Translations under genes and position numbers: made by a program
Notes under the pieces: model-generated
What the model saw: the letters and a program-made list of their open reading frames with translations, nothing else
What the model was told of the DNA's origin: nothing
Database searches by the model: none
Shown: positions 22,118 through 34,587 of the stretch, piece after piece
Layout of the letters: every line of letters starts with the position of its first letter
Position numbering within the stretch: position 1 is the stretch's first letter
NCBI GenBank assembly: GCA_037893245.1
Contig: JBAIAA010000779.1
Coordinates: 248,001-312,000, forward strand
Direction: 5' to 3'
Length of the DNA stretch: 64,000 nucleotides
DNA from: Crossaster papposus
Lineage: Eukaryota; Echinodermata; Asteroidea; Velatida; Solasteridae

Positions 22118-23272
22118 ATGAAAGACATTGGCATTTTTATTGACAAACAACAATTTGGCTCACTTAAAGGTTCATCAACATCTCATTATCTAGTTAATCT
22201 TTTGAATACTACCTATAGTGCTACCGATAACTCAAACAATTCCGCAGTCCTAGTTGCTACGGATTTCAGTAAGGCTTTCGATAGAGTGGATCATCAGATA
22301 GTAATTCAAAAGTTCATTCAACTCGGTGTCAGATCCTCTATAGTGCCATGGATTGCCAGTTTTCTGTCATCCCGTTTACAGTCAGTTCGCTATAATGGTG
22401 TTTTATCTAATTGGGAAATTGTAGATGCAGGTGTCCCACAAGGCACCAAAATTGGACCTATTGCTTTTCTGGTTATGATTAATGATTTTGTCACCAACTC
22501 CCCTGAGATTTTGCATTACAAGTATGTTGCCGATATGACTCTTTGTCAAACGTTTAAGAATCCTGATCAAACCATAATCATGCAAAATGAGTTAGATTGT
22601 CTTCATCAGTGGGCTACAGCTAATAATATGAAACTTAATCCATCCAAGTGTCAATCTATTAACATTTGTTTTAAGCGCTCTCCACCTGTAGCACCTACAT
22701 TTAAAATTAATGGTTCGTTAATTAATCAAACTGATTGTCTAAAACTTCTTGGTGTTCATGTGCAAAGTAACCTTAAATGGGACACCCAACTTGACCAGAT
22801 GTGCAAATCATTTAATCGGAAGCTATTTTTCCTTCGTCAACTTAAGCGTTGTTGTACTCCTATTAAAGACTTGCTAATGATATATACCATGTATATTAGG
22901 CCTACAATCGAATATGCTTGTCCAGTTTGGTTCTCAAGCCTCAGTAAATCCCAATTGGAATGTTTGGATAAACTACAGCGTAAAGCCTTGCGCATTATTT
23001 TAACAAAGGACTTTTGCAGTACTAAGTCCTTCAGTGATATATATTCTCAATTTGGTATGTCACCGGTTTCTGTTAGACTTCAACAACTATTTAGTAAATT
23101 TGGCCAATCATTGATCACTTCAAACAAATATAGAGACTGGCTCCCACCCAAAAGAAACAATAACCTCAGAAATACAAACCAACTTTGCTCAATCAAGTGT
23201 AGAACCAACAGGTACAAAAACAGTGCAATCCCGTCCTTGACTACTCTTCTCAATACATGTACTGAGTTGTAG
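22118..23272 (+). pseudogene. LINE ORF2 fragment: reverse transcriptase core and C-terminus
   Basis: Continues the same LINE after a second frameshift near 22100. It has DFSKAFD (49-55) and GVPQGTKIGPI (105-115), but the polymerase active-site box reads YVADM (136-140) where YVDD is required. The first of the two adjacent catalytic Asp residues is Ala, so this RT is expected to be inactive. The C-terminal region is typical of CR1/jockey-like LINEs (PTIEYACPVW, LDKLQRKALRIIL). Start choice is arbitrary because the frame is only a fragment. Confidence 0.85.
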
Positions 23273-23556
23273 TTAAACACCTGCATGTTTTTTTTTTTTT
23301 TTTAATGGAGCTGGCCCCCTTTCCCTTTAGTATTTATGCAATTTATGTATAGGAGAATACACGAGAAAGTGTGGATTCGTAATTACGAATTCACGAGGCG
23401 CGAAGCGCCGAGTGGATTCTTAAATACGAATCCACACTTGCGAGTGTATTCTCTGACTTAAACCATTGCGTCAAAAGAAGTATTGTTATTAACTAACCAG
23501 TTGAGTGGAGATGAAAAGGCATGCATGTATCGTGGCCATAGACGTAATTTACATAA
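23273..23556. repeat. LINE 3' region with a nested 100-bp palindrome
   Basis: After a T run, a palindrome at about 23354-23453 (GAGAATACAC at the left, GTGTATTCTC at the right) contains the motif GTGGATTCGTAATTACGAAT. Related motifs recur at 26415-26550, so an outer element seems to flank the CRE-rich one. Confidence 0.5.
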
Positions 23557-26358
23557 GGCTAACTAAAAAAAAAATATGTTTAACGTCACCGCCCGCTTCT
23601 TTTTTTAGAGGCCGCCTCCTTTTCTTTTTGTTCACAAAAATAATAAATTTTATTATCTTTAAAAAATAATAATAATAACTAGACATGTGTTTGTGGACAA
23701 ACACAGAGCTGTTTCGGATGTCTAAAATGACTTTCATTAAGTGTGTGCCAAGTCTGAAATCGATTGGATTTGCCAATTTTCCAAAGATATATAAGTTGAA
23801 AAATACGTGTACAAATCCTATGGGAAAAACTGAACCTTTAATGTGACGTCACATGACACCCGATGATGTCATCATGATGTCATCTTAATTTTCGTCTATA
23901 ACACATCCTGGAATACTTGCATACCAAGTTTGACCCCAATCAGACCTTTACTTACAGAGATAGAGGGTCTTAAAAACTACACCTTTAAAGTGACGTCACA
24001 TGACCCACGATGACGTCATCATGACGATTATCCTTGTGGCCCTCCTAGAGATGGTGGTCGAGGTGTGTACTAAGTCTCGAGTCGATTGGATTTACCAAAG
24101 TGTCAAATTCAATAGTCTGACGAAAAACGTGTACAAAACCCATAGGGAAAACTGAACCTTTAATGTGACGTCACATGGTCCGTGATGACGTCGTCATGAC
24201 GTCATCTTAATTTTCGTCTATAACACTTCCTGGAATACTTGCATACCAAGTTTGACCCCAATCAGACCTTTACTTCCAGAGATAGAGGGTCTTAAAAACT
24301 ACACCTTTAAAGTGACGTCACATGACCCACGATGACGTCATCATGACGATTATCCTTGTGGCCCTCCTAGAGATGGTGGTCGAGGTGTGTACTAAGTCTC
24401 GAGTCGATTGGATTTACCAAAGTGTCATATTCAATAGTCTGACGAAAAACGTGTACAAAACCTATAGGGAAAACTGCCCCTTTAATGTGACGTCACATGA
24501 CACCCGATGACGTCATCGTAATTCCATCTTAATTATCGTCTGTAACACATCCCAGGATACTTGCATATCAAGTTTGTCCCCAATGGGGCCTGTACTTCCA
24601 GAGATAGAGGGTCTTATAAACTACACCTTTAATGTGACGTCAAATGGCCCACGATGACGTCATCATGACGATTTTTCTTTTGGCCCCTCTGGGGATGGTG
24701 GTCGAGGTGTGTCTTAAGTCTCAAGTCGATCGGATTTACCAAATTGTCAAATTCAATAGTCTGAAGAAAAACGTGTACAAAACCTATGGGGAAAAATTGC
24801 ACCTTTAAAGTGACGTCACGTGACCTTGAATGACGCAATCGTGACGAATTTCTTCTAGGACCATCTGTGGGTGGTGGTCTAAATGTATGCCAGGTCTAAA
24901 TGTATGCCAAGTCTCAAGTCAATCGGATTTACCAAAGTGCCAAAGTGTACTGGCTGAAGAAAACATGTGTACAAACCCTATGGAGAGGAGTCTGAAACAG
25001 AGGAAAAAAAAAACAAAAAAAAAAAAACAACTTTAACGAAAACAATAGCTGTTTCGGCTGAATTGCCGAAACAGCTAATAACTAAAACTACGTCTGTTCG
25101 AGGAACAGAACATAGTGCCTTTTCGCATTTTTCCCCCCGTAAAAACCATTCAAAAGGAATTTTAAACACATTAAAAGTAATCAAAACGAATTTAGGTTAT
25201 TCAAACAGATTAAAGGTAATTTAAAGTGATTAAAACGATAACGTCACACATTTGTAAACTTTTTGTGAACTACCTAACCAACCCAATACACAATTATTTT
25301 TATTTTAGCATGATCCGTTGCTGAGATATGGCTTCAAGGTCTTAAAACGTAATAAATCACATACAATTGAATGATGGCTTCAAGTCTAACTTTTCATTCT
25401 AACTTCCGGTCTGGTGACGTCATATTTTTTTCTCCCGGTCAAATTGTTTCTAACATGAAGCTATTATATACATCAATTATAAAGTGATTTCAGCAAACTT
25501 CGCCACACACATCAACTAAATATTAATTTAGAACCTGCCGCCAGAGGGTGCTATAACATGTTATGACGTCGTCGGTAATTTTTTTGAAAAGTACATCTAG
25601 CCAAACACTAACATCGTTTAAAGTAAGTTCATATCATTTTCACTTTCAAATTATAAGGCACTTTCGGTTTGGACCGAAAGGAAGGGTCACGTGATTTCTC
25701 AAAATGAAGATCCTGGATTATCCTATCAATTGCCACAAACCTAAAGTCCCGGTCTTTTGCGCGTGATTTGTTATTGATTTTCAAAGATTAAATAAATGTA
25801 ATATGACGTCACGTTACCCCCTGATGACGTCACCATGATGTCTGTCTGCTAGACACGAGTTCACTATAGGGTCTTCACTTGGGTAAAGTTTTGTTTGGAT
25901 ACGACTTGTTATGAAAAGTGCTTGTACGAAAGAACGTGTACAAAGTCTATTGCATTTTGGTCCCAAAAAGAAAAAGAAAAAAGAAGTAAAACAAAAATCA
26001 GAACAAAAACAAAGGCTTTTTCGCAAAATTGCGAAAAAGCCAATTAAAAAAGATAATACAATTTTAAGATCGTAATTTGGACTTTAGCATCACTGTGTAC
26101 ATGCTGTGAACATAGATTTGTTTCTAATGGGAAGGCTAGGGTGTGACGTGTATGGTGCATACATGATCGACCCACATGAATTTTGATTTTTATTCGTGGG
26201 TGAGACATGTTTTAATTTCAAATAGAAAGATAGGGCGTGACATGTTCACTACATGACCCATATTAAAATGTGTCGAGCGGCTATTAAAAAAAAAAGAAAA
26301 ACAGGCCTCCTCCTTCCTTCTAAAAAAAAGACAAACATGTTTTGTTTGTTTTTTGGCC
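23557..26358. mobile_element. 2.8 kb TWA-flanked element rich in TGACGTCA
   Basis: Flanked by TAA on both sides (23554-23556 and 26359-26361). Its ends are related to the small MITE at 52179-52597 (AGGCCAAATA-type termini, ACATGTTT, CACCGCCCGCTTC, GCCTCCTCCTTCC). The target type suggests PIF/Harbinger mobilisation. Inside is a 322-bp tandem repeat and no coding region I can support. A short frame near 24967 is low complexity. Confidence 0.6.
23730..24985. repeat. 322-bp tandem repeat with CRE-like palindromes
   Basis: About four units. The landmark CTACACCTTTAA recurs at 23977, 24299 and 24621, exactly 322 bp apart. Each unit carries about four TGACGTCA octamers; exact ones start at 23844, 23991, 24011, 24166, 24197, 24313, 24333, 24488, 24508, 24635, 24655 and 24811. 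TGACGTCA is the consensus binding site for CREB/ATF factors; binding here is not shown. Confidence 0.85.
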
Positions 26359-26930
26359 TAAAGGAGGTTCTCGAGGCTCTTACGTAATCAGGGTTGGATT
26401 AGGGTTGAGGAATTGAATAACCGTGGATTCGTAATTGTTACAAATGTAGGCAAGATAAAAACCGTTCCGAATCCACACTTTACTAAAGATTCGTAGATAC
26501 GAATCCACTGTTATTGTCCAAAGCGTTGATTCTTAGATACGAATTCACACTTTTAACAATAGCGTGACGTCATAGCAATGGTTTAAATGTTCATACTACA
26601 TGTACATATATTGTTTAATTACAATGAATCTTGTTTTTACCAACAATGTCTGGTGTGCTTGGACACAGGGGTCGGGGAGCCAAGAATGCGTGTTTCGGTG
26701 TAGCCGAGTGTTTTCTATAATGTGTAATTCATATTATTTAATTCATATTTTAACTACATACTTGTATATTGTTTTTATCAACTATATATTTTAATGAATT
26801 GTTGTAAAAGTTTATATTTTCCTGATTCTTTTATTTGAATGTAATTTTAAACATAATTCAGCTCTAGAGCTGTGACGTTTGAATTTTTAATAAACCAATA
26901 ATAATAATAAAAAAAAAATAAAAAAAAAAA
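26359..26930. mobile_element. End of nested element and LINE 3' end with A-rich tail
   Basis: 26400-26590 repeats the GTGGATTCGTA / TACGAATCCAC motifs seen at 23360-23455. From about 26590 the sequence resembles a LINE 3' UTR and ends in an A-rich tail at about 26890-26930. Directly after it the interrupted host module (GTAATGTACCTTGCTAGATC) resumes, matching about 15310. Thus 20440-26930 is one 6.5 kb insertion. No clear target duplication was read. Confidence 0.6.
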
Positions 26931-27042
26931 GTAATGTACCTTGCTAGATCAGATTTGTAGCATGCATCAAAAGTATACGTGTGTACCTTTGAATAGATAC
27001 AAACTTATTTTATAGTTTGATATAATTTATTTGTAGTTATTG

Positions 27043-27827
27043 AATCGATATTCATAAATACCTGGGACAGTTTAGGCATTCCTATTGGTCGAGAGCCCGT
27101 CACGTGGCTGGTATTAAACGGACGATAAAGACATGGCTAGAAGTGTTTAAACCCAGTTGGCAACAAAAGTAGCCTCTGCACATGGACAACTCAATGGACA
27201 TCCTTCTCCGGCCACTTCACTGCTGCGCAGACCATTGTTCTTATCTATTTTGAACCATTCGGGTGCAAAATCCTGTTTTCCTCCAAATATGACTAATTTA
27301 AGAAAAAAAAGTCTTCCACTTTTTAAAAAAATTCCATCAGTCGTGCACAAACGCGGTCGCGTCACGTTCGTTTATTTCCCTTTGAAAAAAACACGCGCGC
27401 GTACGCCATTTAGACGCGGAGGCCTATCCAGTCTATATAATGGAGATCAATGGTAAATACGCTTTATTGCATGTATTGTGACGTAGAGCGACAGAGGCGG
27501 AAACATGTCATTTGACAGTGGCCCGTGAACATGGATAGGGGGAAACACACAGAATGGCGAAACACCAAAATTTACTTGCGACAATTTTCCGTGATTTTCG
27601 GGGCTTTTTGGCTGAATTTTACAAAAAAGGTATTTATGAATGGGAATAAATGTATGTTCGGTCGGTATTAATCACTCTGTTTAATACCGCTGTTTAATAC
27701 CAATCTGTTTAATACAGTCTGGGTGCTGATAATTACCCTCGCCTTCGGCTCGGGTAATTATCAGCACCCAGACTCCAAGCGGTATTAAACAGAGTGATTA
27801 AAACCTCTCGAACACACATTTATTCCC
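27043..27827. mobile_element. Palindrome-bearing non-autonomous element, copy 1
   Basis: A body of about 600 bp with inverted ends (ATTCATAAATACC and complement) is joined to a 186-bp palindrome at 27642-27827 with ends GGGAATAAATG and CATTTATTCCC. It interrupts a module that is continuous at about 15430. A shorter-bodied inverted copy lies at 42358-42939. No protein is encoded; the open frame at 27157-27456 is in the body and unrecognised. Confidence 0.65.
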
Positions 27828-28621
27828 TTATTAAATATGTCGTTTCGTGATGCACGTCATAATCCAGGGACGTTAAAGCTATATAAAGAAAATGGTTGTT
27901 ATCAATTGCACTTTGAATAACAAGTTGGTCAATATTGTCAAGCCAAGTAAGGCTTTTGTATCTTTTGTGTTTGTTTATGTAATAAACAAGATCTTTAACC
28001 CTAACTAAGGTGTGTGCAAAATCATATTGATTCTGGAAAATTGAGGACGGTTAGGGATAAAGAAGATTCACCACTGTATGGACACGATTACTAAATGTTC
28101 AGTTCAGTCATTTGTAGCATCATGTCCAGACTTTTAGAATAAGAATACAATTAAAATTCAACTATCATAACTGTTGAAATCTGAAAGTCGTTCATGTTTA
28201 ATGTTGTATTAATGACTGACTGGGAGTTGTATGATTATTTCTATATTTCTGATAGCTCTATCAGAAATAGTGACATTTATATTATAATAGAGATATCTCT
28301 ATTAGAATGATAGTTATTTCTATTTAATTGAAACTAGTGCCGTGCTAGTTCAAAATGTGCCTGCTTGGAACGGGCACATTGCTTGGCGTAGACCCGACGG
28401 CGGACGGCGATCTTGAAGGAACAAGAACAACTGCCTGACGCCGGTCGAAAACGAACGCCGTTTTTCTTCCTTTTCTCAGCATTCATGATTGTAAAACTCT
28501 GGACAGCCCAGTTAAACGATATTTACTATAATATTACAATACCCCGAAATCCACCCATTCATGATAATTCAAGCAATTACCATTTGTGTATCTTACCTTT
28601 AATTCCTTCATACCTTACGCA
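27828..28621. repeat. Segmental duplicate of about 15440-16230
   Basis: Co-linear with the earlier region, including the right-end fragment of the TTAA-type MITE (about 28410-28602). No gene. Confidence 0.75.
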
Positions 28622-28925
28622 TCACCTAAGGAGGGGGGAAGGAGGGGGGAAAGGGAGAAGCGGGGGAGGGGGGAAGTGGGGAAAAAAAGTGGGGCAGGGG
28701 GAAAAGTGGGTGAGGGGGAAAAGTGTGGGAGGGGGAAAAGTGTGGAAGGGGGAGAAGTGGGAGAGGGGGAGAAGTGGTGGAGGGGGAAAAGTGGGGGAGG
28801 GGGGGGGGGGGTTAGAGGAGGGGGGAAAAGTAGGAGAGGGAGAAAAAACTGGAGAGGGGAAAAAAGTGGGGGAGGGGGAAACAAGTGGGGGATGGGGGAA
28901 ACGAGTGGAGAAGGGGAAGTTACCT
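28622..28925. repeat. Expanded polypurine (G-rich) tract
   Basis: Almost pure G/A on the plus strand, built from GGGGGAAAAGTGGG-like units, with runs of more than ten G. Long frames on both strands across it are compositional artefacts. Confidence 0.85.
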
Positions 28926-29584
28926 CCCCTCCTTCCTTCCCCCTCACCTTCCCTCCATTCTTGCTTCAAATGATTTCCACATCGCGCGACCCTCCCAATC
29001 TTTTCAGTGTGTTTTCATTGGACCATTCAGCCCTTCAGACTATCAGCTTTAATAAAATGAATCTGGGAACGAGATGAAGAGACTTTAGAAGTTTCAACAC
29101 ACTGCAGAATACACTGCAGAATACACTGCATGTCACTGGTTCATCTGACTCGTAAGTATAACCCTATCAATTCCAAAAGTGTCATATGGACTCAATGAAG
29201 CATACAATGAAGCATACACTATCTTTACCATTGTAGCTTTACGTCACACAAATACAATCGGCTTTCATTCCCACTGCTCCCTTATCCCTTTCGCTACCAT
29301 GGGCTCCATTTGGCACAAAACCGGGGCTCCTTTTGGCATTAAGCTCATACTTTATTTGGTGAAAATGTAATTAGCGCCCTCTATTGACAAAAAGTCTATC
29401 TCGAATCTGCATGAACCGTAGTTTTGAAGCATTTCAGATTACATAATTATGTGAATATAAATAATTGTCCCCACACCCCAATGCAAGGTTGATAGGCGTG
29501 GGAGAATTAGCCGGTTTGCCTGCACACCCAATTGTACACAACCCTAAAGGGGGGGGGGGCATTCAGCTAGTTCCTAAATTTCAA
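28926..29584. other. Unassigned DNA shared with 53290-53540
   Basis: The part just after the polypurine tract (about 28950-29160, including the direct repeat AATACACTGC) recurs after the second G-rich tract at 53300-53540. No gene is supported. Confidence 0.5.
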
Positions 29585-29790
29585 ACTGAACAAAGAAATT
29601 GGCAAGGCGGGACTTGAACCTGTTTGACGAATAATAAGTTACAAAGTCGTATTCTCATTGAGTGCTGACAATTTAGGAGACCGCCAACATAGTGCGCAAG
29701 ATAGCTCAGTTGGTTTAGAGCGTCGGTAGTACTGTACGGTAACCTGAAGGTCGCAGGTTAAAATCCCGCTCTGCCAGTTTCGTTGTTTAC
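29585..29790 (+). repeat. Inverted pair of tRNA-like sequences, copy 2
   Basis: Duplicate of 16330-16535. The tRNA-like part is 29694-29776; its B box is weakened (GGTTAAAATC), while the reversed partial copy at 29600-29622 keeps a better one. Confidence 0.6.
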
Positions 29791-30231
29791 TTTTTAAAAA
29801 TAATTCCCTAATACATAGATTGGCGGGTCCATCCTGTTCCAATATTGTGTTAAATTTTATGGGCAAACAAATTTTCCTTTCTCCTCGCTGAAGTATGAGG
29901 GCGTTATACAATGCAATTTTCCAAAGGGGACTAGTCACTGACCTCTACACCAGGACGGACTATTGTCCATATTCTGCTGTATTAACGCTTGAAGTCGGCG
30001 CGAACTGAAGGTGCAACAGGGCGGACCCAATATGTCACTTCTTTCAGCCAATTAAATGTCCAGGTTTAGAGGTCAGTGGATTTACTCTGTACATTTTGTA
30101 TTTATAAACATTATGTCATACGTACCGTACCCACTGAACTCTACACCTGGACATTTCATTGGCTCACAGAGTGAAGTCGTGGGTCCGCCATGTTGCACTT
30201 CCAGTTCGCCCCGACTTCAAGTGTGAAACAA

Positions 30232-31669
30232 CTAGCGGGATGCCGCGCTTCGCGCGGCACCCGCTAGCTGGGTGGAATAGTAACTTACCTTGTTGACGTC
30301 CTAAAAACATAATGGATTGTATGACGAACAAACCGAGACAATTTCAAGCTCACAAAATCATTTAGTGGGCACGAAATCATTTCGAGCTCACGAAATAAGT
30401 TATTTCGATTGCACGAAATAAAAAACTCAAATTATTTCGTAATGGTGATTTGTATTCGTCATATGTCCCTTTAGGGGCTCTGTAGAATACCATTGACTCT
30501 GAATAAAAACAATCTTTGTAAAAATACTTTCCGACTTTCAAACTAATAATACTCAATAGCATGGAGGAATAAGAAGGCTTATTCCTTCATGTCAATAGGC
30601 AGTCCATCTTCGCTTGCATGCTGCCTGCGTCTCATGATTTTTAACAGGAATCGTTCGGTAAACAATACGAACCACTTCGGGATTTCTGATTTTATCATCG
30701 TGAAAATCATGATTAAAAAAACCAACAGGCCGGCCATCTGACAGTGCGCCCTCAACTGACGTATTGCAGTCACGTTTCTAAATTGCATATTCATATCCAC
30801 GACCGACATACAGTTTGCGACATTTGTGCACGATGAACGTTAACATTTGCGCAATAGCCATATGTTTCGGAGTGTTTTTATAGAGAAATTTTTTTAATAT
30901 TTAAGTATCGACAATGTGAAGCAAAGAAATTTGCCCAAAAGGCAACGCGAAAGGAATAAATCATTTTTTAACGTTCCAAGCCTGTGACTGCAATGTGGTC
31001 GGCGGGCCCGGAATTTGAAGCCGAAAACGAAGCTTCCTCTCAACTGGTACTATTATATTTTTCCAGAATCTCCGCAATATATAACCAAGGGAGTATAAAT
31101 CGGGGCACCAGCTCAAATGACCAGGGATGCGCCGACCAATCGCGAACAACAAACTCGGCAACAACTCGACCACCGCGCGCGAGCAAGGCGGATACAATTA
31201 ATTTGCGAAGGCTTCGCGTAACAAAATAGCTGGCGCCCAATCGCGAACAGCCAACAATTCGGCAACCGAGCAACGGAATACGATTTCGGGAAGGCTTCGG
31301 CCCGAACTCCGGCAAGGACAATGCAAAAATAATGCAATAGTTTACGCAAAAAGGCCCACACACATCAACAGGCAATCGAAAAGCGACTGCACGTTTATCA
31401 GTACCGTCTGTTTCTCCCAAATCTCACCACGGACGAATATGAGTTTTTCTTTAAAATCTTATTCCCCGGGGGATTCGTCGTCGCGAACGATCTGGCACCC
31501 CGCCGCACCGACGCCGGCGGCACACAAGCACGGCGACGAGTCGCCCGACCAAAAGCGCCGCGTCTTTCCAACATGGCGCCAACCATGCGCCAAGATGGCG
31601 CGGCCCTGTGTTCCAAGATGGCGGCGCCCAGGGACAAGATGGCACATTTTTCATCTTTTATAGTATAGA
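30232..31669 (-). mobile_element. Non-autonomous Helitron, unit C
   Basis: 1438 bp. The CTAG terminus with hairpin is at 30232 and the 5' TCTATACTATAAAAGATG starts at 31669. It is the outermost 3' unit of a four-unit array; its 3' flank is T. It is joined directly to unit D. Confidence 0.9.
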
Positions 31670-33143
31670 CTAGCAGGATGCCGCGCTTCGCGCGGCACCT
31701 GCTAGCTGGGTGAAATCGTAACTTATAGATACACCTTGTTGACGTCTTAAAAACATAATGGATTGTATGACAAACAAATCGCGAAACTTAGCGAGTAGAG
31801 TACCAGCTAGAAAGTATTTCGAGCGCACGAAATTATTTCTAGCTCACGAACAGATATTCTTGGAGCGCACGAAGTCATTTCGTGGCCACGAAAACATTTC
31901 GAGCTCACGAAATAAGTTATTTTGAGTGCACGAAATAAAATACTCAAATTATTTCGTAACGGTGATTTTTATTCGTCATATGTCCCTTTAGGGGCTCCGT
32001 AGAATACCATCGACTCTGAATAACAAACAATCTTTGTAAAAATACTTCCCGACTTCCGAACTAATAATACTCAATAGGCAGTCCATCTTCGCTTGCATGC
32101 TGCCTGCGCCTCGTGATTTTTTAACAGGAATCGTACGGGAAACAATACGAACCACTTCGGGATTTCTGATTTACATCATCGTGAAAATCCTGATTAAAAA
32201 ACCCAACAGGCCGGCTATCTGACAGTGCGCCCTCAACTGACGTAATGCAGTCACGTTTCTAAATTTGCATATTCATATCCACCATCGTCATACAATTTAG
32301 GGACATTTTTGCGCGATCAAAGTTGAAATTGAGGCAATAGCGATATGTTTCGGAGTGTTTTGAGACAGATAATGTTGTAATATTTAAGTATCGACGATGT
32401 GAAGCAAAGACATTTGCCCAAAAGGCAACACGAAAGGAATAAATCATTTGTTAACGTTCCCAACCTGTGACTGCAATGTGGTCGACGCGCACGAAATTCA
32501 AAGCCGAAAACGAAGCTGGCGCTCAAACTCCGCAATAACCAATGGAGTATAAAGGTCAAATAACACGGGACGGGCCGCCCAATCGCGAACAACAAACTCG
32601 GCACCAACTCGGCCACCGCGCAAGCAAGGCGGATACAATTAATTTGCGAAGGCTTCGCGTAACGCATGTAGCCGCCGCTTAATCGCAAACGGCCAACAAT
32701 TCGGCAACCGAGTTACGGCAGTACGATTTCGGGAAGGCTTCGGCCCGAACTCCGGTCAAGGACAATGCAAAAATAACGCAATAGTTCGCGCAAAAAGGCC
32801 CGCAGACATCGACAGGCAATCGAAAAGCGATTACGCGTTTATCGGTAACGTCCGTTTCTTTTAAATCTCACCACGGACGAATACGATTTTTTTAAAATCT
32901 TATTCCCCGGGGGATTCCCCGGGGGATTCCCCGTCGCGAACGGTCCGGCACCCCGCCGCACCGACGCCGGCGGCACGCGTGCGCGGCGACAAGTCGCCCG
33001 ACCAAAAGCCAACATGGCGCCAACCACGCGCCAAGATGGCGCGGCCCTGTGTTTCCAAGATGGCGCGGCCCTGTGTTCCAAGATTTCCAAGATGGCGGCG
33101 CCCAGGGACAAGATGGCGCATTTGTCATCTTTTATAGTATAGA
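31670..33143 (-). mobile_element. Non-autonomous Helitron, unit D
   Basis: 1474 bp, with intact termini on both sides and no spacer to units C and E. The GC-rich 5' region has a short local duplication (GGGGGATTCCCC motif twice and an extra AAGATGGCG block). Confidence 0.9.
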
Positions 33144-34587
33144 CTAGCAGGATGCCGCGCTTCGCGCGGCACCTGCTAGCTGGGTGAAATCGTAACTTAT
33201 AGATACACCTTGTTGACGTCTTAAAAACATAATGGATTGTATCACAAAGAAATCGCGAAACTTAGCGAGTAGAGTACCAGCTAGAAAGTATTTCGAGCGC
33301 ACGAAATTATTTCGAGCTCACGAACAGATTTTTTCGAGCCCACGAAGTCATTTCGTGGCCACGAAAACATTTCGAGCTCACGTAATAAGTTATTTTGAGT
33401 GCACGAAAAAAACTCAAATTATTTCGTAACGGTGATTTGTATTCGTCATTATGTCCCTTTAGGGGCTCCGTAGAATACCATTGACTCTGAATAAAAACAA
33501 TCTTTGTAAAAATACTCCCGAATTCCGAACTAATAATACTCAATAGGCAGTCCATCTTCGCTTCAGTTGCAGCTGCCTGCGTCTCGTGATTTTTAACAGG
33601 AATCGTACGGGAAACAATACAAACCACTTCGGGATTTCTGATTTACATCATCACGATTAAACAAACCAACAGACCGGCCGTCTGACAGTGCGCCCTCAAC
33701 AGACGTAATGCAGTCACGTTTCTAAATTGCATATTCATATCCAACATCGCCCTACAATTTCGCGACATTTTTGAACGATCAAAGTTGAAATTGAGGCAAT
33801 AGCGATATGTTTCGGAGTGTCTTTAGACACATAATGTTGTAATATTTAAGTATCGACAATGTGAAGTAAAGAAATTTGCCCAAAAGGCAACACGAAAGGA
33901 ATAAATCATTTTTTAACGTTCCCAAGCTGTGACTGAAACGTGGTAGACGCGCACGAATTCGAAGCCGGCGCTCAACTGGTACTATGTTTACTCCGCAATA
34001 ACCAAGAAAGTATAAATCGGGGCACCAGCTCAAATAACACGTGACGGGCCCGCCCAATCGCGAACAACAAACTCGGCACCAACTCGGCCACCGCGCAAGC
34101 AAGGCGGATACAATCAATTTGCGAAGGTTTCGCGTAACGCATGTAGCCGCCGCTTAATCGCAAACAGCCAACAATTCGGCAACCGAGTTACGGTAGTACG
34201 ATTTCGGGAAGGCTTCGGCCCGAACTCCGGGCGAGGACAATGAAAAAATAACGCAATAGTTCACGCAAAAAGGCCCGCAGACATCGACAGGCAATCGAAA
34301 AGCGATTACGCGTTTATCGGTAACGTCCGTTTCTTTTAAATCTCACTTTTAAATCTTATTCCCCGGGGGATTCCCCGTCGCGAACGATCCGGCACCCCGC
34401 CGCACCGACGCCGGCCGCACACGCGCGCGGCGACGAGTCGCCCGACCAAAAGCCAAGATGGCGCCAACCACGCGCCAAGATGGCGCGGCCCTGTGTTTCC
34501 AAGATGGCGCGGCCCTGCGTTCCAAGATGGCGGCGCCCAGGGACAAGATGGCGCATTTGTCATCTTTTATAGTATTTATAGTATAGA
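33144..34587 (-). mobile_element. Non-autonomous Helitron, unit E
   Basis: 1444 bp, with intact termini. The 5' end carries a short internal duplication of the terminus (TATAGTATTTATAGTATAGA on the plus strand). Confidence 0.9.

Noticed and set aside
23730..24985. CRISPR-like array
   Set aside because: The repeats are 322 bp, contiguous, and have no spacers; the genome is eukaryotic.
28413..28973. Long open frames on both strands over the polypurine tract (Gly/Lys-rich or Pro-rich products)
   Set aside because: Caused by G/A-only sequence lacking stop codons; no domain, and the duplicate tract is much shorter.
34336..34563. GC-rich frames repeated in every Helitron unit (for example 5107-5319, 31451-31654, 32892-33128)
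   Set aside because: They recur in all three frames of the CpG-rich 5' region of each Helitron with indels between copies; no conserved reading frame.
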